Position numbers and translations under genes: made by a program. The notes under the pieces were generated by a model. That model was given only the letters and a program-made list of their open reading frames with translations. It did not search any database and was not told the DNA's origin. A DNA stretch of 64,000 nt from Deltaproteobacteria bacterium (GTDB taxonomy: Bacteria > Acidobacteriota > Thermoanaerobaculia > Multivoradales > JAHZIX01), in the NCBI GenBank assembly GCA_022601195.1, contig JAHZIX010000002.1, positions 1 to 64,000 of the forward strand. Direction: 5' to 3'. Shown piece after piece: positions 8,339 to 16,556 of this stretch (position 1 is the first letter of the stretch; the number at the start of each line of letters is the position of its first letter).

Positions 8339-9690
8339 TCGTCAGGTCGTTGCCGTGGTTCCCCGGAGATAAGGGACATCTCCTGCTCCGAAAGGGGATC
8401 CTCCTCCAGGCCCAAAACGGCAGCCGCCTCTCGAGAGGGGAGGGATTCGACCTCCCGAAGGCGGCGCTCCATGGCGCGGGTCCGGACCCCGGTTTCGTCG
8501 AGGGTTCGGCTGGCGGTTCCGAGCTGTTTTTTGACCTTGTCGAGCACCGCTCCAAACTTGCCGAATTCCGTCTTCACAGCAGCCAAGACCTGCCACACTT
8601 CGCTGGCTCGTTCTTCGAGGGCGAGGGTGCGAAACCCCATACGGAGACTACTGAGCACCGCGGTCAGAGTGGTCGGGCCCGCCACCACCACTCGGTAGGT
8701 TTGCTGCAGCTCTTCCAAGAGGCCCGACTGGCGCAGTACTTCCGCGTACAAACCTTCCGTGGGCAGGAACATCAAGGCAAAATCCGTCGTCTGAGGCGGG
8801 TTGAGGTATTTGTCGCGAATTTCCCGCGCCGCCACCTTCACCGCCCGGGCCAAAGCGACGCTGGCCCGCTGCACCCCTTCCGCATCGGCGGTCTCTGCGG
8901 CTTCCAAGAGTCGTAGATAGTCTTCTTGAGGAAACTTCGAATCGATGGGTAACCACACCGAAGGTCCCCCTTCTCCGGAAGGACCCGGCAGCCGAATAGC
9001 GAACTCGACCCGTTGTTGAGATCCCTCCTTGGTTTGCACGTTGGTGGCGTATTGCTCAGCGGTGAGAACCTGCTCCAGAATCGCCCCCAATTGCACTTCC
9101 GCCCAAGTTCCTCGCGCCTTGACGTTGGTGAGAACCCGCTTCAGGTCCCCCACTCCGGTGGCCAGACTTTGCATCTCCCCCAGGCCCCGCTGGACCGCTT
9201 CCAAGCGCTCGCTGACCAGCTTGAAGGATTCCCCGAGGCGCTTCTCCAGAGTCCCCTGGAGCTTTTCGTCCACCGTCTGGCGCATCTCGTCGAGGCGCTT
9301 CTCATTGCTCTGTTGAAGCTCGCGGATTCTCCGGGCCACCCCCTCACCCTGACTGCGTTGCAGCTGCCCCATCTCTGCCAAGGTCCTCACGATGGAATCC
9401 CCGGTACCCCGCAATCCAGCACCCACCTCTTCCCGTAGTTGCCGCCCCTGCTGACGAGACTCCTCCCGCCCCGACCGAAGCTCCTGCCGAAGCACCCTCT
9501 CCGCCGCCACCCTGCGAGCCGCCGAAGTCCGCCAAAGCAACACTCCAAGCAAGAAGGCATTGAGAAACCCAAGACCGACCAGGATCCACAGAAGCTGCCC
9601 TTCGATGTAGCTTGGGGAGGTACCGACACCACCACCGGAGGCGATGGAAGGAGCCTTGAGAAAAGACAGTAACCCTCTACTCATCAACAT
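8335..9690 (-). CDS. rmuC: DNA recombination protein RmuC family
   Basis: The product has an N-terminal membrane helix (about residues 30-52), a long coiled coil (about 55-190) and the RmuC nuclease-like core (about 195-400) with GTWAEVQLGAILE, LPIDSKFPQEDY and TDFALMFLPTEGLYAEV. These are family hallmarks of the PD-(D/E)XK-related RmuC proteins, which in E. coli limit inversions at short inverted repeats. The chosen start is ATG at 9690, giving about 451 residues; a nearby in-frame ATG at 9684 is equally possible and no strong Shine-Dalgarno discriminates. It is convergent with the lipoprotein gene, with overlapping stop codons. Family assignment is confident, cellular role is by analogy. 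Confidence 0.92.
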   Translation of the reverse strand: MLMSRGLLSFLKAPSIASGGGVGTSPSYIEGQLLWILVGLGFLNAFLLGVLLWRTSAARRVAAERVLRQELRSGREESRQQGRQLREEVGAGLRGTGDSIVRTLAEMGQLQRSQGEGVARRIRELQQSNEKRLDEMRQTVDEKLQGTLEKRLGESFKLVSERLEAVQRGLGEMQSLATGVGDLKRVLTNVKARGTWAEVQLGAILEQVLTAEQYATNVQTKEGSQQRVEFAIRLPGPSGEGGPSVWLPIDSKFPQEDYLRLLEAAETADAEGVQRASVALARAVKVAAREIRDKYLNPPQTTDFALMFLPTEGLYAEVLRQSGLLEELQQTYRVVVAGPTTLTAVLSSLRMGFRTLALEERASEVWQVLAAVKTEFGKFGAVLDKVKKQLGTASRTLDETGVRTRAMERRLREVESLPSREAAAVLGLEEDPLSEQEMSLISGEPRQRPDD

Positions 9691-9809
9691 GTTAGAAACG
9701 ATAGAGGGACAGGGAGAGGGAGTCAAGGAAGGCGGCTCGCAGCCAAAGAGAAGGAACCCCAAGAGAGGGACACAAAGACCGGACAGGTTTCAAGACTGCA
9801 AAATAGGCC

Positions 9810-10037
9810 TTACAACTCGAAGGGCTCGCCTCGAAAGCAAGGTCGTCGCCTAAGCTCCTCCACCGAGGCGTGGCCAAATTGCTCGAGAAAGCGTTCGTAT
9901 TGGGCGGGGGAAAGCCTGACCTCATCCTTGAGTCGACGAAGCACCGCTATGTCCTCAGAAGTTAGCGGCAAGTCCTTGGCCAGGCTATCGAACCAGGAGG
10001 TGTCGGCACGCCTAGGTGGCTTCTCTGAGTCGCTCAT
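9810..10037 (-). CDS. Small protein, partner of the nucleotidyltransferase
   Basis: A 75-residue acidic/basic helical protein (SLAKDLPLTSEDIAVLRRLKD near the middle). Its start lies 26 bp inside the 3' end of the nucleotidyltransferase gene, which implies joint transcription and probably translational coupling. No known domain is recognised. Small genes overlapping nucleotidyltransferase genes of the AbiEii/MNT type often encode the second half of a toxin-antitoxin pair, but usually the antitoxin lies upstream, whereas here it lies downstream. The pairing is visible; a toxin-antitoxin function is inference. Confidence 0.6.
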   Translation of the reverse strand: MSDSEKPPRRADTSWFDSLAKDLPLTSEDIAVLRRLKDEVRLSPAQYERFLEQFGHASVEELRRRPCFRGEPFEL

Positions 10038-10542
10038 ACAGCTCTCGCCTCCCTCTCTTCTCGAACAGCTCTCCGACCTCTTCCTGGTCGACCCCCGGTA
10101 GATTCAGGAGAAAGCGAATATCGCCCAACTCTTGGATCGAGCGATCCGGATCGTTGTGCATCGCATGAAGCTTGAGAGCAATCAGGTGCTCCGGCCTGGG
10201 CACTTCTATTTGCACCCCTTCGAAAAGCTCTCTGCATTCCGTTTCTCCGAAGAGCTTGGTCCCGGTAGCGCCGTCCACATACAGCAGATCGAGACGCCCC
10301 CACTCCGGATCCGAGTGCTGATGATTGGAAAAGCCCACCGACTTGTGGAGAGTTTCATAACCCAGCCCCTCCAGCAGATCGATAACTCCCCCTTGAGATT
10401 CTCTCACCGTGATCAAGTCGAGATCGAAAGTCACGCGAGAGATTCCATAGGCATGGAGGGCTAGGCCGCCAATCACCGCAAACGGGAATTCGTGACGGCG
10501 AAACCACACGGAGACTTCCTCCAAGACAGCACCGAACTGCAT
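10012..10542 (-). CDS. Nucleotidyltransferase (AbiEii/MNT-like fold)
   Basis: A 176-residue protein with the nucleotidyltransferase signature: G25-G26 in VIGGLALHAYG followed by the acidic pair D40-x-D42 in TFDLDLI. A third acidic position is likely in RLDLLYVDG. The C-terminal half (EVPRPEHLIALKLHAMHNDPDRSIQELGDI) matches the pattern of AbiEii-type and DUF6036-like enzymes. Relatives transfer a nucleotide to protein or RNA and include toxins of type IV toxin-antitoxin systems. It overlaps a small gene by 26 bp. The catalytic residues look intact. Whether it is a toxin or a housekeeping nucleotidyltransferase cannot be decided from the sequence. Confidence 0.8.
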   Translation of the reverse strand: MQFGAVLEEVSVWFRRHEFPFAVIGGLALHAYGISRVTFDLDLITVRESQGGVIDLLEGLGYETLHKSVGFSNHQHSDPEWGRLDLLYVDGATGTKLFGETECRELFEGVQIEVPRPEHLIALKLHAMHNDPDRSIQELGDIRFLLNLPGVDQEEVGELFEKRGRRELYERLREAT

Positions 10543-10620
10543 GCAAGGAGGCTAGCACGGCCGACGGTTGGGTCGAGATCTGACTCCTCTATTCGGTTGA
10601 GGTCCAAGTACCTCTGCCCA

Positions 10621-10651
10621 AAAACAAAAAGGCTCGAGCAGTAGGGCTGCT
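10621..10651 (-). terminator. Probable intrinsic terminator of the propeller-like gene
   Basis: On the minus strand AGCAG-CCCTA-CTGCT forms a 5-bp hairpin that overlaps the TAG stop (10650-10652), followed after CGAGCC by TTTTTGTTTTT. Short stem plus U-rich tract fits a rho-independent terminator for the gene at 12392-10650. Confidence 0.45.
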
Positions 10652-12392
10652 AGCAATCCACCACCGTCACCGTCACTTCATCGAATTGAGGAATATCCGG
10701 GTAGCAGCCTTGAAAATCCGTCCACACTCGGAAGGTTCGGCTGAGGCCCGCTGAGCCGGCGGGAGCACAGAGGATCGGATTGGGATCCGTTGGGTCTGTA
10801 AAGGGACCGGAGGGTGTCCACTGGACGGAGGCACCGTCCGGCGCCGTCGACAGGGGTTCCGGACCGCCGGGCACTCCACCCAGGGTGGTGCAACTACCGG
10901 CGCAGAGGGTGCGGTCGTCCCCAGCGTTGAGAAAGCAATCACAATCTACCGCTGTGATGACGTTCGAAGTCACCGAGTCACAGCCTCGCACTCCCGTAAG
11001 GGTGTAATCCCCGGGCACATCCGGATAGGTATACCAGCCGGTTCCGGGGCTCCCCCCGGACCAGGTGAGGCTCTCGAAATAGCTGAGGGCGTCGAAGAAA
11101 CCTGGAAAGATGATCGAGTCCCCGACGCAAACTCGATCTGCGTCGGGGACCGCGAAGGGAACGATCTCCGGAGGCACGGAGCTACCGGGAGCTGGCTGCA
11201 GGATGTAGGAGTCGATGAAGTTGGGAAAACCTTTTCTGCCATTGGTCGGCAGAGGAACCGCCGTGGGGTCGAAGGTCACCAGAGCCGGCACCGCGTTGGG
11301 ATTGTCGATGCGCGCAACGGTCACGCTATCCCCGTGGAGATAAATCTTGCTGTCCGCGCCGATCTGCAACGAGCGGATATTTCCCGTCGGAAAAGAATAG
11401 ATCAGAGTGCCGGAGGCTCCGATGGTCGAACAATCTCCACTACTGAGGTCGAATTGGAAGAGATCCCCGAGATCGGTCACATAGAGACGTTGGCCATCGG
11501 GAGAAAACGAAAGGCCATAGGGAAGGGTCAGGCCAGTGGAGAATGCACAGGGATTGCTGACCACCCCGGTGGCCGCATCGAAATCGAAGACCTCGACGAA
11601 TCCGGGATCGTAAACCGCCGTGGCCAATCGATCCCCTTGGGGGGAAGCCTTGAGAGCCCCCGCCGCCGTAGCTCCCACCCAGGTGGGAAGATCGAAGGGA
11701 TCCTCACCGTGGTTGCTGCCGACGTTGGAAACGATAGCTGTGGGGTTGAGGCCCGCCGAGCTGATCTCCCAAGCGTGGAAGGCGTTGCTCCCCGTCGCTA
11801 CATTGAAACTCCAGCCGTGAGCCAAGGCCCAATAGCCCCCACCGGGCTTGCGCACCCCCACGAGCTTTTCTGCTGCCGGCACCAGAAGCTGATTGAAGAG
11901 CGGCGTCGTCACCGTCCCTAAGGACCTGCTGAGCTCATAGAAATGAATGCCTCTGCCATCCTCCCCGAGGGGATTGCCATCCCGGGAATCGGCGGTGAAT
12001 AGATAGAAGAGATCTGCATCGCCAGGATGCGGCAGGAATAGGGAATTCTGAGTGCTCGAGAGGTTCCCTTCCAGGCCGGCAGCCAGGAGACCGCAGCTGG
12101 CATCGTAAACCTCCATTCCATCGGTGGAGAACAACAGCTCACCGGTACAGCTATCCGACACCGCCGCCGATCCTTCCGAGGTGGAAACGCAGCCATCGGA
12201 GCTCGCCACCGGCAGGCCCGAGGAAAAGTCAAAGGCCGCGAAAACCCCATAGTGCCAGTGATTGGCCTCCAAGCTCTGGGCCTGGAGCGGTGATGGTAAG
12301 ACCACCCCGAAAACGATCGAAAAGAAAGTGAAGCCTTGCAGGGCCTTACCGAAAAATCTGGCAAACGATCTGGTGAACACTCTGTCGAACAT
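10650..12392 (-). CDS. Secreted beta-propeller-like protein with PKD-like tail
   Basis: The ATG at 12392 is preceded by GGGAGGATTTT, so it is preferred over longer in-frame alternatives, giving 580 residues. A signal peptide (about 1-39, ending in LQAQ) is followed by repeated blades with motifs such as LKASPQGDRLATAVYD and SFSPDGQRLYVTDLGD, typical of WD40/YVTN-like propellers (about 50-390). The C-terminal portion (about 400-580) has Cys pairs and VTVTV strands that resemble PKD/Ig-like modules of cell-surface proteins. This matches secreted proteins related to gliding or adhesion in Bacteroidota and Acidobacteriota. No catalytic motif is visible. A terminator-like hairpin follows the stop. 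Confidence 0.7.
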   Translation of the reverse strand: MFDRVFTRSFARFFGKALQGFTFFSIVFGVVLPSPLQAQSLEANHWHYGVFAAFDFSSGLPVASSDGCVSTSEGSAAVSDSCTGELLFSTDGMEVYDASCGLLAAGLEGNLSSTQNSLFLPHPGDADLFYLFTADSRDGNPLGEDGRGIHFYELSRSLGTVTTPLFNQLLVPAAEKLVGVRKPGGGYWALAHGWSFNVATGSNAFHAWEISSAGLNPTAIVSNVGSNHGEDPFDLPTWVGATAAGALKASPQGDRLATAVYDPGFVEVFDFDAATGVVSNPCAFSTGLTLPYGLSFSPDGQRLYVTDLGDLFQFDLSSGDCSTIGASGTLIYSFPTGNIRSLQIGADSKIYLHGDSVTVARIDNPNAVPALVTFDPTAVPLPTNGRKGFPNFIDSYILQPAPGSSVPPEIVPFAVPDADRVCVGDSIIFPGFFDALSYFESLTWSGGSPGTGWYTYPDVPGDYTLTGVRGCDSVTSNVITAVDCDCFLNAGDDRTLCAGSCTTLGGVPGGPEPLSTAPDGASVQWTPSGPFTDPTDPNPILCAPAGSAGLSRTFRVWTDFQGCYPDIPQFDEVTVTVVDC

Positions 12393-12952
12393 AAAATCCT
12401 CCCAAAGAAATAGAAATGCGGCCCAAACCCTAGGCGGCTTCCCCAGGGGCTCTTGGAAGCAGCTTCGGGAAACCTCCGGAGCCACCTCCGGGGAATCTTC
12501 CAGCCGTTGCTTCCCCCCAGTTGCTAAGCCGTGAAATAGATCGGGTAGAGAACTGAAACCCTCGGCGAAGGCGATTCTTGCGCCGGCTCGTAGAAAAACT
12601 GTCTTCCCTGATCTCAAACCTGACCGAGATCCCGCTACCGACGATTCACCAGCTCGCAGACAAGGAAACAGCAGATGAAGAAAACGACCTCCGCGGGACC
12701 GTTAGTCGCGTTGTCGGGTGGCGCACTCTGCCTGCGGTACTCGCTGGGCTGCGTTCCGTACTCGGATACCCCTCCCTCCCTTCACTCACTTCTCGAACGG
12801 AGGCTGGGGGGCGAAACTTGCTAGACTCGCCGAATCCACAGCCGCTGTCCGGGAAGGCCTAGGCCCAGTAAGAAAGGCCCAAAAGGAAGGGCCCAAAAGG
12901 AAGGGCCCAAAAGGAAGGGCCCAAAAGGAAAAATCCAGCGAGCGAGGCCCAG
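12393..12952. other. 560-bp divergent intergenic region
   Basis: This gap separates the minus-strand propeller gene from a plus-strand membrane gene cluster. It holds the 14-bp minisatellite at 12876-12931 and the Shine-Dalgarno of both genes. Open frames that cross it look like accidental GC-rich frames, with no start signal, no recognised motif and biased composition. I see no RNA gene. Confidence 0.5.
12876..12931. repeat. 14-bp tandem repeat, four copies
   Basis: Four units of GGCCCAAAAGGAAG run head to tail at 12876, 12890, 12904 and 12918, the last with one change. The array ends 21 bp before the ATG of the next gene and may lie in its 5' leader. Confidence 0.95.
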
Positions 12953-13459
12953 ATGCCGACAAACGGAACGAACCCCCCAACCCCGGCTCCTTTGCGGCTC
13001 CTCCGGCGCCGACTCTCGCTGCTCCTCTTGATCTACTTCTTTGCTGGTTCAGCGAGCCAAAAGCTGATTCCCGGAGTAGACGAGATCTTTCCCTTCTTCG
13101 GTTGGTCCCTCTTTTCCAAAGTCCCCAATGTGGACCAGCGCTACGACTTGTTGCTGGAACCCCAGGGCAGCTCCGGGGAGACGGCAATCTCTTTTTTTCA
13201 CGCCCCGGGGAACCTGGTGACGGGCAATCGCTATATCGGGCGAAAAGTCATCCAGAAGCTGGGCAAAGCCTTAGACCGGGGCGAAGCGGAACGAGCTTTG
13301 GAGCTTCGGACCCAGCTGGAGCAGGCCTACCTGCTCGGCAAGCCTCGCTACCACCTCGTCTTCGAGAGCTACCATCCCCTGGAAAAATGGCGCACCGGCG
13401 AGAACCGGGAGCGCCGCCAAGTAGCGACTTTTCAATACGGTGAGCCGGATGCCCGATAG
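12953..13459 (+). CDS. Small membrane-anchored protein upstream of an HTTM-like protein
   Basis: A 168-residue protein. A basic N-terminus precedes one hydrophobic helix (about residues 20-36), followed by GVDEIFPFFGWSLFSKVP and a hydrophilic C-terminal part. GAGG five bases before the ATG supports this start. The 3' end overlaps the next gene by 20 bp, which implies joint expression. Small proteins with a PFFGWSLFS-type motif are often encoded beside HTTM/gamma-carboxylase-like membrane proteins, and the next gene fits that class. The function is not known. Confidence 0.65.
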   Translation: MPTNGTNPPTPAPLRLLRRRLSLLLLIYFFAGSASQKLIPGVDEIFPFFGWSLFSKVPNVDQRYDLLLEPQGSSGETAISFFHAPGNLVTGNRYIGRKVIQKLGKALDRGEAERALELRTQLEQAYLLGKPRYHLVFESYHPLEKWRTGENRERRQVATFQYGEPDAR

Positions 13460-14465
13460 CCGTCGTCTCGACAGGATCGCTTCGGCCTTCGGAATGTCCC
13501 GTAGGGCCACGACCTCTTCCCCGCAGCGAGCTGGCTGGACCGTGGGTCGCCTCTCCGGCAGGGAGAGATTCGCCAGGGCTCAAGGATTGATCTCGGCCTT
13601 CTATGGGGTGATTCTCTTTCTAGCCGTGAGCCAGCTCTACGAGTGGCCAGGCCACTTGGCGGCGACCCATTTCACCCCTCGCTGGCCGGTCTTTTGGTTG
13701 CGCTGGGTGGAACCCCGGATCGGCATCTCGATCATCCTCTGGTTACACCTCGCCGCAGGCGTGATCGGCGTCGCCTTCAGTCGCTATCGCATCGCTCGGG
13801 CTGTGGTCTTCCTGTCTCTATTGGAGTTCCTGGCCTTCAAATTCTCTTTTGGTTCCGTCAACCACGGCGACCATCTCGGAGTTCTCCTGAGCTTCGTGTT
13901 GATCTTCCTACCCTCAGGCTGGCAGGCATTTCCCCGAGCCCCGCGTCGGGTGCGGGCCGCCACTCTCTCGGTGTTCTCAGGCTGCCAGGGGATGATTTTG
14001 CTCATCTACAGCATGAGCGGAATGTGGAAGGTGGGTGGTGTTGTCGAGCAACTGCTCTTGGGGGAGACGCCCTATATTGCTCCCCAGGGGCTCGCCCAGC
14101 AGATCGCCTCCAAGCTTCTTTCGGAGGATTCGAGAACCCTGCTTGGCCCCTGGTTGATCGACCATTGGTGGGTCGGCTGGCCTCTGATGGTCGGTGCCCT
14201 CTATCTGGAGTTCTTCTCCCTGTGGATGATCGCTCGGCCCTCCCTGCACCGCTCCTGGGGACTGGGCCTTATCGCCCTGCATATTTCCAGTCACCTCACC
14301 TTAGGGGTGGGATTCGCCCAGAATTCTCTCTGGCTAGCTCTATTTCTGGTCTTCTCCCCTTTTCGGCCACAGCAGACTAGCTGGCCGAATAGCTGGAGGA
14401 CCATGCTAGAGGAGCTGCCTCTGCTGGGCAGGTGGTCCCAAAAAATCTCCTCCCAAAAGCCCTGA
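13440..14465 (+). CDS. Polytopic membrane protein, HTTM-like
   Basis: A 341-residue protein with about seven to eight hydrophobic helices from residue 46 onward. Motifs include RIGISIILWLHL, SFGSVNHGDHLGVLL, IYSMSGMWKVGG and GLIALHISSHLTLG. The spacing of His, Lys and aromatic residues resembles HTTM (horizontally transferred transmembrane) proteins related to vitamin K-dependent gamma-carboxylase, but this is a pattern judgement. The first GTG (13440) overlaps the preceding gene; ATG codons at 13449 and 13494 are alternative starts and no Shine-Dalgarno is decisive. It belongs to a plus-strand run with a small partner protein and a glycosyltransferase. Confidence 0.65.
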   Translation: MSRMPDSRRLDRIASAFGMSRRATTSSPQRAGWTVGRLSGRERFARAQGLISAFYGVILFLAVSQLYEWPGHLAATHFTPRWPVFWLRWVEPRIGISIILWLHLAAGVIGVAFSRYRIARAVVFLSLLEFLAFKFSFGSVNHGDHLGVLLSFVLIFLPSGWQAFPRAPRRVRAATLSVFSGCQGMILLIYSMSGMWKVGGVVEQLLLGETPYIAPQGLAQQIASKLLSEDSRTLLGPWLIDHWWVGWPLMVGALYLEFFSLWMIARPSLHRSWGLGLIALHISSHLTLGVGFAQNSLWLALFLVFSPFRPQQTSWPNSWRTMLEELPLLGRWSQKISSQKP

Positions 14466-14491
14466 GCATCTCGACGAACCGAGCCGAGCCA

Positions 14492-16393
14492 ATGAACCAG
14501 GAGAGCCCCATCCCGAAGTCCGAGCTAGCCGGCCGACTGCTTTGGCTCGCCTCCATGGCGATCTCCCTGTGGTTCTCCTACCTCAACCGATTCTTCGAGC
14601 TCGACGACGCCCTCATCTATCATCGCTATCTACGCAACCTGTTGCGCGGCGAGGGTCTGGTCTACAACCCCGGGGAAGCCTTCAACGCCCTGACCTCGCC
14701 GGCCTACACCTATCTCTCCCTAGTCTCCTCCTGGCTTCTGGGGGACGTTGGGACGGCTTCCGTAGCCTTGGCAGCAGTGCTCTTCTTGGCTCTTTTGACT
14801 GTCTTTTTCTTTCTGTTCCGGCGGGTCAGTGGCTCCCTGGCAGCGGGGCTAGGATGCCTATTGGCAGCCACTTCCCCCTACCTCTACCAGACCTTCGGAA
14901 TGGAGTCTCTCCTCTTCGTTCTCCTCACGGGAATCTGCCTTTGGCTCTTCGAAGCCGAACAGGGCTCCTTCTGGCTCGGCATCGCCTGCGCTCTCTTGAT
15001 CCTGACCCGCAGCGAAGGGGTCTTTCTGGTCGCGGCTTTGGTGATCCGCCACCTCTGGCTGCGACGGCCCTTTCCCCGCCTGCGCGATTTCCTGCTACCA
15101 GCCCTTCTGGTCTTCGCTGTCCTGGTCTTCAACTTCCAGTATTACGGCGAGCCGCTGCCCCACACGGCCCAAGTCAAGATCGACCAGGGCCGTTCGGGAC
15201 TGTGGGGAGATTGGCCGCTATTTCTTCGGGCGGGCTACCATCTGAATTGGTTCTTCGCCGGCAGCAAGGCCTTGGCGGCGATTTTGGGACTCGCTGCCCT
15301 CGGCGGCTTCTGGGCTCTGCGCCGCCGTTCTCTCGGTTGGAATGGAGCGATCTTTCTCGGGCTGCTTCTGCTGTTCTACGTCGGCCTCAATATCCCTAGC
15401 TACCACTGGTACTACGCCCCCTTCTACGTGGCTGCCTTCTTCTTGGCCCCGGTGGGTTTCTCCGGTCTCTGGAACCTCTTGAAGAAAGCCCCTCACCCGA
15501 TCTTGAGCAATGCTGCCCGATGGGCCCTAGCGGGCCTCTGCCTGTGGGTTCTCGGCCAGCTATTCGCCGACAATCAGAACCGCCTTTCCGCTGCGACGGC
15601 CCCTCCTCCCTACCAGCAGATCGGCCTGTGGCTCAAAGACCATGCGGCTGGGGATGCCAAGCTAGCAGCGGCAGAAATTGGCACTCTCGGCTGGTATTCG
15701 GAGCTCTACATGATCGATATTCTCGGATTGGTCACCCCCGAGAATTCTCGCTTCATTGGTGAGCGCCAATTCGGTGCCTGGTTGGAGCTTCACTCACCGG
15801 ACTATGTGCTCATTCACGCACCGCCCTGGGCCACGGAAACCGCCGTGGTCAAGGCAGCGGCCCGGGGGCGCTTCCTAAGGGACTCCCGCTTTTCCTTTCC
15901 TGGTTTTCAGCTCTACCGCACCACCGGCCAGCCAGCTCGGGAAACCATCGCCGAGATTCTCCTGCGCCTCGCCGCCGAACCGGTTGAGCTGGAAGAACAG
16001 ACGCTGGCTCAGCGCATTCTCGACGACGGTCTCTACAACCCCATCCACATCGCCGGCGCGAATCTGGTGGCGGTCAACCTGACCTCCGATCGGTGGACTC
16101 GGGGCACCCAGCCCACCGCCGTGGCAGCCAGAAACCCGACTGCCCAACCTCAGGAGATTCGCCTACGCTTGGCTTGTGTCGCCGAATCCCAGGATCTCCC
16201 CGTCACCGCATGGATACGCCAAGGGGAGACTCGCCAGGAAATCCCCTTCTTCGAAGCAGGAACCCAAGAGGTGAATCTCGGCACCCTGGCTCCCGGCGAG
16301 ATCCGCCTCTTTCTGATCCACACAGACAAAGCCTGGACTCCCGCTGGGAAAGACCGGCGGCGGTTGGGAGTCAAGATCTTTCCGCCCCAATAG
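14492..16393 (+). CDS. GT-C type membrane glycosyltransferase (family 39-like)
   Basis: About 633 residues from the ATG at 14492; an in-frame GTG at 14432 would overlap the preceding gene and has no better Shine-Dalgarno. The first helix is followed by FFELDDALIYHRYLRNLL, where the acidic pair in the first extracytoplasmic loop matches the catalytic Asp-rich loop of GT-C enzymes (ArnT/PMT-like, DUF2029-like). Ten or more hydrophobic helices fill residues 10-380. A soluble C-terminal domain (about 400-630) has Ile/Val-rich strands. Such enzymes move sugars from polyprenyl-phosphate donors to lipids or proteins at the membrane outer face. Substrates are unknown. It ends a three-gene membrane cluster. 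Confidence 0.75.
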   Translation: MNQESPIPKSELAGRLLWLASMAISLWFSYLNRFFELDDALIYHRYLRNLLRGEGLVYNPGEAFNALTSPAYTYLSLVSSWLLGDVGTASVALAAVLFLALLTVFFFLFRRVSGSLAAGLGCLLAATSPYLYQTFGMESLLFVLLTGICLWLFEAEQGSFWLGIACALLILTRSEGVFLVAALVIRHLWLRRPFPRLRDFLLPALLVFAVLVFNFQYYGEPLPHTAQVKIDQGRSGLWGDWPLFLRAGYHLNWFFAGSKALAAILGLAALGGFWALRRRSLGWNGAIFLGLLLLFYVGLNIPSYHWYYAPFYVAAFFLAPVGFSGLWNLLKKAPHPILSNAARWALAGLCLWVLGQLFADNQNRLSAATAPPPYQQIGLWLKDHAAGDAKLAAAEIGTLGWYSELYMIDILGLVTPENSRFIGERQFGAWLELHSPDYVLIHAPPWATETAVVKAAARGRFLRDSRFSFPGFQLYRTTGQPARETIAEILLRLAAEPVELEEQTLAQRILDDGLYNPIHIAGANLVAVNLTSDRWTRGTQPTAVAARNPTAQPQEIRLRLACVAESQDLPVTAWIRQGETRQEIPFFEAGTQEVNLGTLAPGEIRLFLIHTDKAWTPAGKDRRRLGVKIFPPQ

Positions 16394-16556
16394 AGCCCTT
16401 CCATCTGGACCGGAATCAAGGATGGCGTCAAGATCCAGCAGGCGATCCCTGCCTCCCGGAGCTGGCCCTGGACACATATCCAATAGGAAGCCCACTCCCA
16501 ATCGACTCAGAGCTCCAAAGACCTCAGCCGTTGGAATGCTTCCGGATATCCAGATC

